The notes under the pieces were generated by a model that was given only the letters and a program-made list of their open reading frames with translations, ran no database searches and had not been told where the DNA came from. Below, piece by piece: positions 47,401 through 58,645 of a stretch of 64,000 nt of DNA. A program made the position numbers and the translations under genes. Numbering within the stretch: position 1 is the stretch's first letter; each line of letters begins with the position of its first letter. The DNA lies in contig CAHIKZ030000248.1 in NCBI GenBank assembly GCA_903632075.3, positions 693,501-757,500 on the forward strand, written 5' to 3'. This DNA is from Acanthosepion pharaonis. Taxonomy: Eukaryota; Mollusca; Cephalopoda; Sepiida; Sepiidae.

Positions 47401-47591
47401 ACACATGCACACAATTACAAATACAAAATTACCATTTGTTGCCCACTTAGACATACAAGAATCTTCACAAACCTACATACACATAGAATTATCCATGCTT
47501 TTAATATATGACATGTGTCTGACCAATGAGAACTGACCCAAAACATAATTGAAAATACCAGTGTTTTCTATCTTTTAGTCTGTTTTCTTTT

Positions 47592-47633
47592 AATCTCTGA
47601 TGAAGCTTTAATAAAAGTGAAACATGTTAGATT
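47592..47633 (+). ncRNA. Candidate hammerhead ribozyme (type I)
   Basis: All core parts are in order within 42 nt. They are stem I 5' strand AATCT (47592-47596), CTGATGA (47597-47603), stem II GCTTT/AAAGT with loop AATA (47605-47618, one extra A at 47604), and GAA (47619-47621). Then come a palindromic stem III ACATGT (47622-47627), the cleavage-site T (47628), and AGATT (47629-47633) pairing with the first strand. A very short self-complementary stem III is typical of hammerheads that work as dimers in Penelope-like elements and retrozymes. It lies 264 bp downstream of the Penelope end at 47328, on the same strand. Stem II contains one G-U pair and the bulged A. Confidence 0.6.
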
Positions 47634-47639
47634 GATATA

Positions 47640-47705
47640 TGTTTGCTATTTGGGCTTTTATTTTATCATCCTGCCAGATTCTGATCCATATTTGATCTGC
47701 ATTTG
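47640..47705 (+). repeat. Dispersed repeat, inverted copy at 57430-57490
   Basis: TTTTATCATCCTGCCAGATT-CTGATCCATATTTGATC corresponds to the inverse of 57443-57488 (GATCAAATATGAACTGGAAT, CTGATAGAATGATAAGATAA). It follows the ribozyme-like motif, so it may be part of the Penelope 3' structure. Confidence 0.55.
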
Positions 47706-47715
47706 GTCTTTAATT

Positions 47716-47717
<2 letters not shown>

Positions 47718-47782
<65 letters not shown>
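47718..47782. repeat. (CA)n(TA)n microsatellite
   Basis: A CA run followed by about 52 bp of TA. Confidence 0.95.
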
Positions 47783-47785
<3 letters not shown>

Positions 47786-47994
47786 TGTTTCATTAAAAAC
47801 AACAGACAAGGTACTATGGTTAAGTTATATATAAAAAGAAAGCCTGGAGGAAAGGTAAGAAAAAATAATACTCACAGTAAAATGATAGGTTGTAAAAATA
47901 TAACAACAAAAAGGGTTAACTGGTTATTGCTCCTCACTCTTCAGGCCCAATTGAGGACAAAAACATAAATATGGGCACAATGGCTAAAAAAAGG

Positions 47995-48390
47995 GGAGAA
48001 AATAGTTACTACCAAAGCAAAGAATCATCAGTATAATTCACAGATAGATTACATTTAGACCCAGTAGCCATTCTTTCTGCTTATAAAGAGAATGTTGCTT
48101 TGACTTAATATAAAGGGTCTTATGCATACTCAAATGAAAAAGGAAAAATACTACCAGAGAATCAGCAATTTAAATAACAGATTACATTTAGACCCAGCAA
48201 TCATTCCTTTTGCTTATAAAAGGAAGGCTGCTTAGACTTAATATACAGTGTTTCAAACATTCTCAAATGGAGAAGGAAAAATACTACTAGAGAATAAGTA
48301 ATATAAATCATAGACAGATTATATTTAGACTAAGTAGCCATTCCATTCTGCTTACAGAGGGAAGGTGCCTTTATTACTGTGAAGACATCC
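47995..48390. repeat. Tandem repeat, ~135 bp x 3
   Basis: CAGATTACATTTAGACCCAG-type starts occur at about 48045, 48178 and 48315. Each is followed by CCATTC...TGCTTATAAA and a CTCAAATG(A)A(A/G)AAGGAAAAATACTA segment. Non-coding. Confidence 0.85.
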
Positions 48391-49235
48391 CTGGTGAAAG
48401 ATGAGATATTAACTGAATTATTTATTAAGTGTTACTCATATTAATGTCTCCTATCTTGGTTGTTATAATCACAAGCTTTTGGCTATTGTTCTTCTTTAGG
48501 TATCTGTCATATTTGGTAATCTTCCAGGAATTTCAAACAAAACCAGTTATTCAGTCAATGGGCTAGATTGTTCATATTTGACTGTCTATGCTGAAAAATA
48601 TCTTGTATTTTTTAATTCTTCTTAGTTAATTCAACAGCAGAATGAGAATAAAGGATTCACTTTTAAATTTCTGGAAGGCTACCAAATTACAGACACATGA
48701 ACAAAACCAGAAGGTACAATAAAATATGACTGTAGCAAACAAAATGAGGACATGAGTCAAAGCAAATCAATGGATAATAAAAAAAAAAGAAGAGACAAAG
48801 ATAAGAAGCAATCTATGTGGCTTGTTTAAACCCCTAACAATCCTGTTTGCATCTGGTATGGGTAACACATCCTTCACTTGCAAAATATTATTTTTCACAC
48901 CTACATAGCTACAGGGATCATAATGTTTTCATTATTCTTTTAAAAGAATTTCTTCATTGAAACAAAGTGAAGAGCCTCACTAAACAAACTACAGCATATT
49001 GGCTTTATTATTACAAATTCCCTTGCTACACATGGAACCATGAATGATCCTATTAGAAATAAATAAGCTTCAAAGTCAACCTTTTAAAAAGGTTATAAGA
49101 TAGAGGGTAGGGTAGAAATAATAGAGAATAACATGTCAATAAGAACATCACAAGAAGGAGACATTTAATATTCTATCTGTCCCATAATAGTTGTTACACT
49201 TACTGTATGAAATGTACATACAAATGTAACAAATA
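48391..49235. other. AT-rich non-coding, nothing recognised
   Basis: No supported feature, although the last part may belong to the following LINE. Confidence 0.45.
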
Positions 49236-49239
49236 TTAT

Positions 49240-50095
49240 AGGACAGGATAAAATAAGATTACTAGAAGTCTTACCAGGATTTATTATTGGCAGCTACAAT
49301 CTTAACAACATAAGATATACAAATGACACAGTGTTGATAGGAAACATAGAAAGGAAACTACAGGAACACCTACAGAAGGTAGTGAAGGAAAGTGAGAAGA
49401 AAGGATTAAATATCAACTGCAAGAAAACAGAAGGCATGGCTGTTAGCAAAAGGATGAACCCAAAGTGTTAATTACAAGTCTGAGATACCAAAATCAACTG
49501 AGTGCAAAAATTTAAATATCATTTAACAGCAGACGGAAAGATTGACACTGAAATCCGAAGGTGTACTGGAATAGCCAAGGAATCATTCCAAAATCTAAGC
49601 AGAGTACAAAGAAATAGAAAAATGTCGCTAGAAACAAGGAAAAGAGTACTAAACTGTTATGTGATATCTGTTCTCCTGTATGGCAGTGAGTGCTGGACAA
49701 TCTCCTCAAAGATGAAGAAGAGACTTGACGGAACAGAAATGTGGTTCTACAGAAGGATGCTGAGGATACCATGGAGTAAAAAGTTTTAGAGAAAAGTGGA
49801 AACAAAAATGAAACCTTATACTTACTTAACATCAGGAAGAGGCAGTTGAGGTTTCTGGGGCACATAATGAGTAAGAAAGGTTTGGAAAATCTGATACTCA
49901 TTGGATCGATAGAGAGCAAGAGAAAAACATTGTATAACATATTTAGTGAGCTTGAGGAAAATGGATGGAAGAACAGGGTTTAGGAGAAATAACAAAGAAA
50001 AAGTTTGAGTAATAGCTACCAGGAACGAGAAGTTGTGGAGAGACATGAACGCTGATGTCCTGAAGGGACACAGCACATAAAGAAGAATTCTGTCA
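49240..50095 (+). mobile_element. LINE reverse transcriptase 3' fragment
   Basis: The plus strand in broken frames gives the RT active-site region NNIRYTNDTVLIGN (near 49307), where YTND replaces the catalytic YADD. It continues with LQEHLQKVVKESEKKGLNIN and CKKTEGMAVSK. From 49502 it reads DGKIDTEIRRCTGIAKESFQ, NRKMSLETRKRVLNCYVISV, LLYGSECWTIS and EMWFYRRMLRIPW, a signature of abundant invertebrate non-LTR polymerases. A downstream RQLRFLGHIMSKKGLENL block (near 49836) is also preserved. Several stops and shifts make it dead. Confidence 0.85.
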
Positions 50096-50346
50096 TACAA
50101 TAGGTGTTAGATTTACTGTATGAAATGTGCATACACATGTAACAAATATTATAAGACAGGGAAAAATAAGAGTACTAACACTGTTCCAAAATAGTTGTTA
50201 CATTTTGCATATGTATATGTAAGGGGCATAAGTAGTATAAAAAGACAACAGTGAAAAAATACTATTTAGCCATCATATAAGTCTGCTTATTCCTCCATTA
50301 GTAAGTTAGCTAAAACATGTGTCATACCCTGCTATTACCTCAGATA

Positions 50347-50412
50347 AATAATAGATAATTCTGTTTTGAGGAAAAATGGAAGAAAAATATATCAGAGACA
50401 CTGTTCGGTTTT
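50347..50412. repeat. Direct repeat shared with 44599-44665
   Basis: See the partner. Common TTCTGTTTTGAGGAAAAAT and ATATATCAGAGACACTGTT. Confidence 0.75.
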
Positions 50413-50739
50413 AGGGAAAAGAAAGGGAAGATAGAGAAGGCAATAATGATCTCATACATTTAATGTCTGCTTAAGTGAAATGGAAAACCTCATCAATTTT
50501 GAATCTTTTCATTTGTTTATTTGCACTGTTTACATTCTGACTATTGTCATCTGGACATCATCAGGTGTATATCAATCCAGGTAACCTACAGGGAATTCCA
50601 AAATGAACCTTTTATTTAATCTACAGGGGTAGATTGTCCTCATTTCAGGGCCCATGTCTAGGGATATCTCATTTAATTTTTATTTACTACTGCTCAGTTA
50701 TTGCTTAACCTGTTTCCACTGAGGCCAAGTATATACTTC

Positions 50740-50812
50740 TCTGTCTAGGGATTGAACTCACAATTACTATGTCACTAGATTCACAAACCACTGCTTTAAT
50801 CCACTCAAACAA
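50740..50812 (-). repeat. tRNA-like SINE remnant
   Basis: On the minus strand GTGAGTTCAATCCCTAGAC (near 50764-50745) is B-box-like and follows TGGATTAAAGCAGTGG. The same pair recurs at 52260-52345. Confidence 0.45.
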
Positions 50813-50828
50813 AAACCAAAAAAACAAC

Positions 50829-51548
50829 TACCGTATTTGATAGCATATAAAGCACAGTTTTTTTTTTTACTAGAAATATCTTTTAAAATTTCCCTGTGTA
50901 TTATATGCCATATGTAGATTTAAAATTTGCGATAGTTGGACAAAATTAGCTATCTGACAACTATTAGCTTAGACTTAAACATGAAGGAGCAATGGAACAC
51001 GTGGATGTCACTGCCTGATCATGACCTTACACTTACAGAAAGAATAAAAAGACCCAGCATTGCACAAATCTATGAATGGGTGAAGCAAGCATGGGATAAT
51101 ATTAGACCAGAAACTGTTGGGAAATCTTTTTAAAAAGCGTGGCATTAGCAATGCTCTTAAATGAACGGAAGATGACGCATTATTTAACGACAATGATAAT
51201 AGTATTGAAAATGAGTATCAGAATTTTGATAACAAAGATGACAAATTTTACGGATTTGAAGATGAATAATATTTTAATAGTAACCATACTGTTTTGCTCA
51301 ATTGAAATAATTGCTTGATTTTTATTTTATTTTCCTTACCTTTGGATATAAAATTTTTTTAGAGACTGGTGTTCTTTTTCTTCCTATTATTTTTTGTTTA
51401 ATTGTAATCATGGCTTGTTTAACCAATATAATACCTCATAAATATAGCCTAGGCTGTACCATTTACTAATAATTTTACTAATTTTACTAATTGTTAATTT
51501 TTTCCTGTTGAAATTGGGGTGTGTCTTATACACCTGTCAAATACAGTA
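50829..51548 (+). mobile_element. pogo-like element, internally deleted, 716 bp + TA
   Basis: The ends read TACCGTATTTGA (50829) and TCAAATACAGTA (ending 51548). They are inverted repeats flanked by the TA dinucleotide, the target duplication of the Tc1/mariner/pogo group. Inside, the plus strand from about 50942 encodes the C-terminus of a pogo/jerky-type transposase (MKEQWNTWMSLPDHDLT, RPSIAQIYEWVKQAWDNI). A frameshift near 51130 follows, then RGISNALK...EDDALFND and an acidic tail to about 51268. The catalytic core is absent, so it is non-autonomous. Confidence 0.78.
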
Positions 51549-51845
51549 ATTAACTATGGTATAAAGATGTTTTGTATGATGCAATATTTTTGACTTCTCA
51601 TTACTTTTGTACTTGTCACAGCTTTTATTAAACTAAATGTTTTTCCATAGCCACAACTGTAATAGAATTAAGTAGAGAAGAATATTTTGCTCAAAGAATA
51701 AGTTTTTTAAGATCCTGAAAGTGAATCCAAATGTTATTCCATCCAGCATATACATAGCTCTAAACTCATAAGTAACTAATTTAAAAGTGTAAATAATATT
51801 CCTTAATTATTTTTTTTATCCTTGCAGTCAGGCTTCTTATATAAA
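51549..51845. other. AT-rich non-coding, nothing recognised
   Basis: No supported feature. Confidence 0.45.
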
Positions 51846-51849
51846 ACAT

Positions 51850-52031
51850 CTGTTGATTAAAGAAAAACTTTGTTTAAATTGACCTCAAAGGTAACCTCAA
51901 AGCCAATAAGTGCAGAACCAAATCTCAAAGGAGGTTGGTGGATGCATTAACATAAACAGGAAGTGAACCCACCTGAACTTAGAATACACACACAAAAAAA
52001 AACAATAACAAGAAGTTATATAAACTCTTGA

Positions 52032-52079
<48 letters not shown>

Positions 52080-52165
52080 TGTTCCTCACATCCTTCCAAG
52101 AAGATTGAACATTTGAAGAAAGAGCCCCAATACCCTTGTGCAGTTTGAATAAATGAACAGAGGAA
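51850..52165 (+). repeat. Dispersed TATA-bearing repeat (copy 2)
   Basis: Matches 2880-3180: GAGGTTGGTGGATGCATTAA, GAACTTAGAATA and AAGAAGTTATATAAACTCTTG are shared. A (GA)n microsatellite expansion (52040-52078) sits between the TATA-like box (52014-52021) and the AATAAA near 52148. Confidence 0.6.
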
Positions 52166-52254
52166 GAAGTATTACTTAACTAAATGCTTTTTGAAAAAAA
52201 CCAAATGAATGAGGAGAGTGGTTTTATGAACAAGGACCAAAACATTCTAAGCCT

Positions 52255-52345
52255 GTATTGACAGCCCTGTCCAGGGATTGAACTCACATTTATTATATCA
52301 CAAATTCACAAACCAACACTTTAATTCACTAGGCTACCCAAGATC
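52255..52345 (-). repeat. tRNA-like SINE remnant
   Basis: B-box-like GTGAGTTCAATCCCTGGAC on the minus strand, with an upstream TAGTGAATTAAAGTG. Partner of 50740-50812. Confidence 0.45.
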
Positions 52346-52479
52346 AATAGGATGACCTTCAACCTAAACATGGAGCTTTATACATATTCTCCTATACTCC
52401 CTTAGCTGATACTGCTGCTGTCAGGCTTGACTGCATTCACCGCTGCTTCTTGTTTCTTACTGTTGTTGCTGCTACTGGA

Positions 52480-52600
52480 TGCAATGTTAGAAAAATGAAA
52501 AATAAATTGGTGAGCCAAGTTCCAATTCCAGCCAATGTATTTTGCACTCACTTTACTCACTTGAGAAAAACAGGAACATATCTCCTCTTTTAGCTGAATC
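52480..52600 (+). repeat. tRNA-derived SINE fragment
   Basis: GGTGAGCCAAGTTCCAATTC (B-box-like) followed by TATTTTGCACTCACTTTACT and GAGAAAAACAGGAAC. The layout resembles the SINE at 24130. Confidence 0.45.
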
Positions 52601-52619
52601 TGGATCATGTCATGAAATT

Positions 52620-53665
52620 TATTGGCTATCTGTTTTTTTCTTTTAAGAAATCATGCCAATAATGATGTTTTAGGCAATTTTTTCCATTTAATTCATTTTT
52701 AAGAATCTGCCTGGTGATAAGGGGATGGATCAGAAGTTTTACACATTTTATATGAAAATGCAAGAGTTCATGGTTAAAGACATTTAACCATATACTATTG
52801 TTTAGGCCATAATGCTTCAAATGTTCTCAAAGTATGTCATCATTTATTTATTAATCCAGTTAATGGATATCTATTCACACTGTCTGCTTTTCTTGCATTT
52901 GCAATGTTTGTGATGTTGACTGATGCGTGCTCAATGTTATTGAATATTTTTGTTGCTGCTATTATATAAAGAAAATATATGTCAAATATTTTAGTTGGTG
53001 TTATTGATAATCATTAACCTGGACATTTTGTGGGGATGCCACACAAATATTTTAAGGGACTTTTAATTTTTTCCCACAATAATACTTTAGTAGCCATGCT
53101 CCATATATGAATAAAATCTGATCCAAACAGGACTAATAAGAATTTCTGTTATGGTGATTTTCTAAGCATAGCTTAGATGTGGCACAAGGCTGAAAGTATG
53201 GTTGTTATGACTAATGTTCTGGTTAGTACTACCTTTTCTAAAATCTTTAAAAAACATGCCACATTTTAGCAAATATTTTTCAGCAAAATAGCATTTTTGC
53301 ATGAGTTCAACTCTGTTTTTGAGCTAATCTACTGTCATATTTGACTGAACTGCAATGACATTCAAAGTTTTTGACCATAAGAAATGTTATGCCTTTTCTT
53401 GATTTGAGTGATATTTTATTCAGAGTCATGTTAATAATTATTACAACAGTGATATAATAACAGAAAAAGAAAAAAATATCTTCAAAACTGGACTTGTTCT
53501 TGGTTCTTAATCATATTTTTTCCTGGAAGATCCTCAAAAATGCATAAATCAGGAAAAAAATCCCTGACAACATATTCGAGGGATTAATATCTTTCAGAAA
53601 AAATAGTAGCCATGATATTCTGATGATGACTCCAAAAAAATGTTCATACTTCTAATAGTAGGTAA
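52620..53665. other. AT-rich non-coding, nothing recognised
   Basis: No supported feature. Confidence 0.5.
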
Positions 53666-53669
53666 ACTA

Positions 53670-53960
53670 GTCTGGCTTATGGCCATATCACATTGAAACA
53701 TCAGGTCTTGTATGATCCCCAAGGTTAAGAAATGTTAAGCCTGTAGGTCAGTACCTAAATGGGTGACTGCTTGGAAATACCAGGTACTATATGCTTGGAT
53801 GTGTGGGTGGTGTAATGGACAATGATTTAGAATTAGAAATCAGAGAGCTGAATTCCAATTCCAATTCCAATTGAGTTAATTATATTCACTTACAAGCAAA
53901 TACCCTTGGGAAAGGTATGAATCATATACAGAGAGCTGCCCTATACTTGCTGCATGGGCA
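53670..53960 (+). repeat. 5S rRNA/tRNA chimeric SINE (copy 2)
   Basis: 53670-53797 follows 5S rRNA from end to end by eye: CTTATGGCCATATCACATTG, then GATCCCCAAGGTTAAG, then GTCAGTACCTAAATGGGTGA and GGAAATACCAGGTACTATAT. Next come a tRNA-like TGGTGTAATGGACAATG (A-box-like), a repeated AATTCC B-box remnant, and the family tail with AAATACCCTTGGGAAAGGTA. The same composite is at 10140 on the other strand. The 5S internal promoter elements may have driven transcription. Confidence 0.8.
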
Positions 53961-56690
53961 TTTATATAATCTATATCTTAGGTATGCTAATTTGGAAGTG
54001 ATTTATATATCAGTACAAAAACATATACATAGACATCCGTGAAGCACCACACAGCTTAAGTATTTAATCAAGCAGATTTTGAACTGCAAATTGAGTCTAA
54101 GAAAGTAGATTCTAAATGGGAGACATATACCAATTATTGAAAAGCAAGAACAAAATGCCACAAGCAATCTACTATTAAAAAAAGAATTATCTTCAGAGGC
54201 AATTTCTATCATGAAGTTCACTATAATGGATCAGAATTAAAAGTTGTAAATTTTAAAATTTATCTAAATGAGTACTCCATCTCAAAGACAGAAGATGCCA
54301 GTTGGTTAAGGAATTAATGATAGCTATTAGTAGTACTACACTGACAGATGGCAATTAAACTAAAATGACAGATACCAAAGCATTACTACAGTATATTTAT
54401 CCTTTGCAAGCAAATGTGACTATTTTTGTAGGTATGTCCTCAACTCACACATTTCAAAGCTGAAGTGAATTTTCACTGATCAATCTTTTCTTGGCATAAG
54501 GAACTATTAGCAAAAAAAAAAAAAAAAGAAAGAAAGAAATAAAAGATCCTGTTTGGTTCTAGTTTTCTATTTTCATCAATTTTTCTTTTTTCTATGAAAA
54601 TTTATGACTTGAAAAATATTTTTTAGATGCTAATTTAAAGATTCTGTTGAGCTACAGTTTTTCTTATCAAGAAGGCCAGGAAAGAAGCAAATGGAATATA
54701 ATGGTAGAGTGGATTTGATTGATTATAGATTTATATCACAGTCTTTCCAAAAGGAAAAATATATTCAAATAGGTGAAGTTTGATCTAAAATGGAATTACG
54801 AGAGAAAATGTTCTCAGCCTGTAGTGAATCTAGGTGGAAACTAATTGGTAAATAAAGACTACTTCTAGTAATAGAGTTTATTAGTATACTGGTCTTGTAA
54901 ATAAAAAGGATATTGCTTAAACAAATACTATAAAAATGTGTCCTTGTGCCAAGGTTAACTTTCTACTGCACATACTATTCTCTCTTGGTTAACTCTCCCA
55001 AGCTCAGCATAATTTTCCTTCTTGGATACAAGGTTAATTATACTGAGCTCAGGATACAATTCCCTCTTTGATACAGGTTTAACTGTACCAATCTCAGGAT
55101 ACAATTTGTTATTTTTCAATTATGAAAAATGTTGTGGTTTGAAGAATTTCTAATAAATGCTAATCTACAAAAATGATTTCCAAAAACATTTTGCCTATTT
55201 TTCACAAGTGGACCACTGTGTCTAAGTAGTGCCAATTTCAGTAATTACTATTGTTCAACTGTAATATAACCCAAGGTATCCCATGAGAAGGCACAAATTT
55301 TACCTACTGCATCACTTGATTTACAGCTGCTTCCATATATAGACAAAATATGCTAATAGGTCACTTTCTCCATTCGATATAAGAGTATGCATTGCAATAA
55401 TGCAAATAAGAAAGAGTTATAATCCATCATCGCCAACAGTGGATTTACCATTAAGTAAGATAAACTTGAGCTTGTAACACCAAAAGAGAAAGGAACCCCA
55501 CAGATTTTGTCTTTTGAAGTTATGCTTTTTAGAAACCAGATTATATTTCTGATACAACAAAAATGTATTTTCTATATAAACAAACACTAAATTGTCTACA
55601 TACATCAGTTTGCTGTATTGCCCACATGAATACTCTACTGCTAATAAAATTGTAGCTTCTTTTATGAGCCACATCCCTTCAGGATGTGGCTGACCATGGC
55701 TCTTCACGATTTCCTATCCTTTGTAGATCTTAATAAAGTTTGTCTTTTCACCATTCCTCCCAGTCCTCTTCCTTCCATCCATTTGCACAAGCTTGTTAGG
55801 TAGGTTACCATACATACTCTAGCTGCTACATTTTTCTTGAGTAGCCCTTCTCAATCTAGGCTGGTTGATATTAATTTCATTGTTTAAGAAAATAAAAAAA
55901 AAAACAGGAAGGTCAACTCAAACCCACTAAAAATAATGTTTACCATAATAAGAAATGACGTTGGATTAAAAAAAATTAATTTAAAAATTAATGCGGCATA
56001 TTTAAAAACAATCACAATCACTTCTGTCTTTCATATTCTTTACAAGTTTTGGTGCACATACAAGAAAATAAAAACTGAATGCTCAATTGTGCAGGTGTCT
56101 TGCTCTCTTTCTCTGATGTCTACCTTTACGAGTCTAGTGTAAACTGGTTTATTAATTCATTGTGATTTTTCTCCTGTAAAACTATAAAAATGCATATTTG
56201 TCATCATCCTACAAATATTTCCACAATGTTTTCTAATAAAATCACCTTTCCAGTAAACAGTTCATTTTAGCGAAAATGCAGTTTGTATTCACTTGTGAGA
56301 GAAGCAATTTCATTGTCTTTCTTGTCGGTTCTTTGATGTTCAACTTGGCAACAATAAATCTCTTCTTTTCTCTTCTTCTTCTCAATCACTTGTGCTCTTA
56401 CCATTTGTCCACCATAGAAAACCACGCTTGACTATGCGACAATCTGATCATAGGATCTAAAACAATTCCCCCTTTCCCCATCGGTAATGGGGTTTTTATA
56501 TTCTTTTCGACAGTCGAAAATTTGCATGCTACCAGCAAAATCTTGTATTTGCCAGAATGTAATATTCTTAAATATTCGCTTTATGAGTGGCCATCTTTTT
56601 TTTTCTTGATTTCTTTATATTCAATGCCGATGTAAAGTCTTTGCAGTAAGTCATTTTTTTCCTTTATTTGCTTTTTTTTCCTTTTTCCCC
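53961..56690. other. AT-rich non-coding, nothing recognised
   Basis: About 2.7 kb without a supported gene or element. The minus frame at 55417-55707 has no known motif. Confidence 0.45.
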
Positions 56691-56699
56691 TCAGTTCTC

Positions 56700-56830
56700 C
56701 AACCACAGAAAGTGCTGAACTGCTTTGTAATATCAGTCCTTCTATATAGCAGTGAATGCTAGACAATCTCCTTGCAGATAAAGGAAACATGAAACAACAG
56801 AAATGTGGTTCAACCACTTTGTTCTGATGG
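56700..56830 (+). mobile_element. LINE fragment, same family as 49240
   Basis: CTGAACTGCTTTGTAATATC and GCAGTGAATGCTAGACAATC match 49650-49710 (LNCYVISVLLYGSECWTIS). A stop replaces the tryptophan, and only ~130 bp remain. Confidence 0.7.
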
Positions 56831-57780
56831 TTCAGTGTAAAATCAATTATAATTTTATATGGTTTTAAAGAATACATAATTACCTCTTCCTAGATGTAGA
56901 ATTCTCAGTTTTCTAAAGTATGTGCCATCTTCAAATATCAGTCTGATTTTGTATGATTACTCCAATGCTAATTATTTTAAAAAATGGGTGTTTTTATAGC
57001 TTTGATGACTCAATATACTACAATATGAAAGAAGGCCACATTTTGTGTAGGGTCCCTTCACATACATATTTAGGAACCTTTCCCTTTTTGAATATCCCAG
57101 TCAGTACACTGCAAATAAACTGGAATGTCAATTTCTACTTAATAGGTACCTGAAACTTGTGGCTTTAGGACAGGTTAAGCTGAGCTTAGTAAATACTTAT
57201 AATGTTGTCTTGGCCATATCATAAAGAAGAAGAAAGGGGAGCAAATATTGGATGACTTCTGGGTGTTGTAGGGAAGTTATCATTCTAAGTAAATAATTAT
57301 AAAACCCCTAACATTTATACATAAAAAAATATTTGTAGAAAATGAGAAACAGCAAGACATGGAAACAAAAAAAACAAGTATTATTTATTATTTGGTTATG
57401 TGGTACTGGAGACACAAGAGAAAGCAATACTGAGTAAATTATAAGTTGTGATCAAATATGAACTGGAATCTGATAGAATGATAAGATAAAGACAGTCTAT
57501 ACAGTTGTTCTTCTGTTTTTTTTATTTTTTATATAATGTGTGTAATGAATGTCCAGATAATTTAGTTGGAAAATAAAAGGAAGTGTCTGGTGTTTTTGTC
57601 CATTGAATTTTGGCTATGAGTGTTAAGAGACAAATGTTATCATTATGGCCTGTGAAAGGAAAGGAGCTGAAATTTCTCTCAATCCATGTGTTGACTGTCT
57701 GTCTGATAGTAAGGATGTCATGTGTTTGTATGTGGAGAGGAGAAAAGTGGAGTTAATTCTTATTGGTTTAAAAAGAGTGA
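56831..57780. other. AT-rich non-coding; Penelope-tail-like block at 57430
   Basis: Except for the inverted copy of the 47640 repeat, no feature is seen. Confidence 0.45.
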
Positions 57781-57817
57781 ATTAATCATAATTATAATTA
57801 TTATAATTATTTTTGAC

Positions 57818-57910
57818 ACTATAATTAATTTTTATTTATTTTTTTATGGACATAACAAAGTGACCATATAATTAATTTTTTATTTATGCATTTTTTTATG
57901 GACATGATAG
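57818..57910. repeat. Short tandem duplication, ~50 bp x 2
   Basis: ATAATTAATTTTTATTTATT followed by TTTTTTATGGACAT occurs twice in succession, at about 57821 and 57869. Confidence 0.8.
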
Positions 57911-58305
57911 TGTGATAAGGCATTTCAAGATGGCTACTCTTGATATATAACTAAAAGCATTAGGGCATTTTGTTTTTGCTTTTTCACTCAAAGTAGACTG
58001 AACAATTTATTAATGTTGAACTTTTGTGAACAATTTAGCAGCACTGGACTTCTGTGCCTCTTTGCTCAATATGAATATTGTTTGGAAAAAAAAAACAAAA
58101 AAAACTATTATTTTTGGTTTAACCAGCTTACATACATATAACATTCAAGTTTAATTTTGTTTTTGGTCCACTAAATTGAAAAATTAACTGGAGATCATAC
58201 TCCAAGGTTATAATGAAAAGTTACAATGGTCATACCCCAAGGGTTTGAAAGGAAAATAACTGACATGCAAGAAAAGTGAAAAGTAGAATCTAGAAGCTTG
58301 AAGAT
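57911..58305. other. Non-coding 5' flank of LTR element
   Basis: No supported feature. Confidence 0.5.
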
Positions 58306-58306
58306 T

Positions 58307-58311
58307 CAAAG
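58307..58311 (+). repeat. Target-site duplication CAAAG (left)
   Basis: Identical to 63355-63359. A 5 bp duplication is normal for Ty3/gypsy integration. Confidence 0.9.
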
Positions 58312-58548
58312 TGTTGTGATGAGATAACCCAACTTCCCCATTCACGATAATGGACGGACTGGTTGCCGATAAAGTACGACCGCAGTCAAGAGTAGGGAAA
58401 AAAGGTCTTCGTTTACTAACGCCATTGCGGTTAGCTTACTCCTGACACTGTCTCTGTATTTTGACATACCTACATCCGATTATAAAATTATTATTGAAAA
58501 CCACACTCGGGTTTACTTTGTTTATTATATCTTGCACGAGATATAACA
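58312..58548 (+). repeat. 5' LTR (237 bp)
   Basis: Starts TGTTGTGATGAG and ends CACGAGATATAACA, the TG...CA form of an LTR. It differs from the 3' LTR (240 bp) by two substitutions and by three fewer bases spread over the adjoining G and A runs near 58400. It carries the promoter for the genomic RNA, but no clear TATA box is visible. The A/T-rich end contains ATTATAAAATTATTATTG. Confidence 0.95.
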
Positions 58549-58550
58549 GC

Positions 58551-58568
58551 TGGCGACGAAGGATTGTG
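58551..58568 (+). other. Primer binding site
   Basis: TGGCGACGAAGGATTGTG begins two bases after the 5' LTR. TGG pairs with a tRNA CCA end, and the following C implies a G discriminator base, compatible with a serine tRNA. The exact tRNA was not verified. Confidence 0.65.
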
Positions 58569-58587
58569 CAACGTACTTACTTGAAAA

Positions 58588-58595
<8 letters not shown>

Positions 58596-58645
<50 letters not shown>
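58596..58645. repeat. (TA)n microsatellite inside the retrotransposon leader
   Basis: About 48 bp of TA after a poly-A, between the primer binding site and gag. It is transcribed as part of the element's leader. Confidence 0.95.

Noticed and set aside
47995..48390. CRISPR-like array
   Set aside because: Three long diverged tandem units in a eukaryotic genome; no spacer structure of uniform length.
53670..53797. 5S rRNA gene
   Set aside because: The similarity is clear but stems are mutated and the sequence continues into a tRNA-like part and SINE tail; it is a SINE head.
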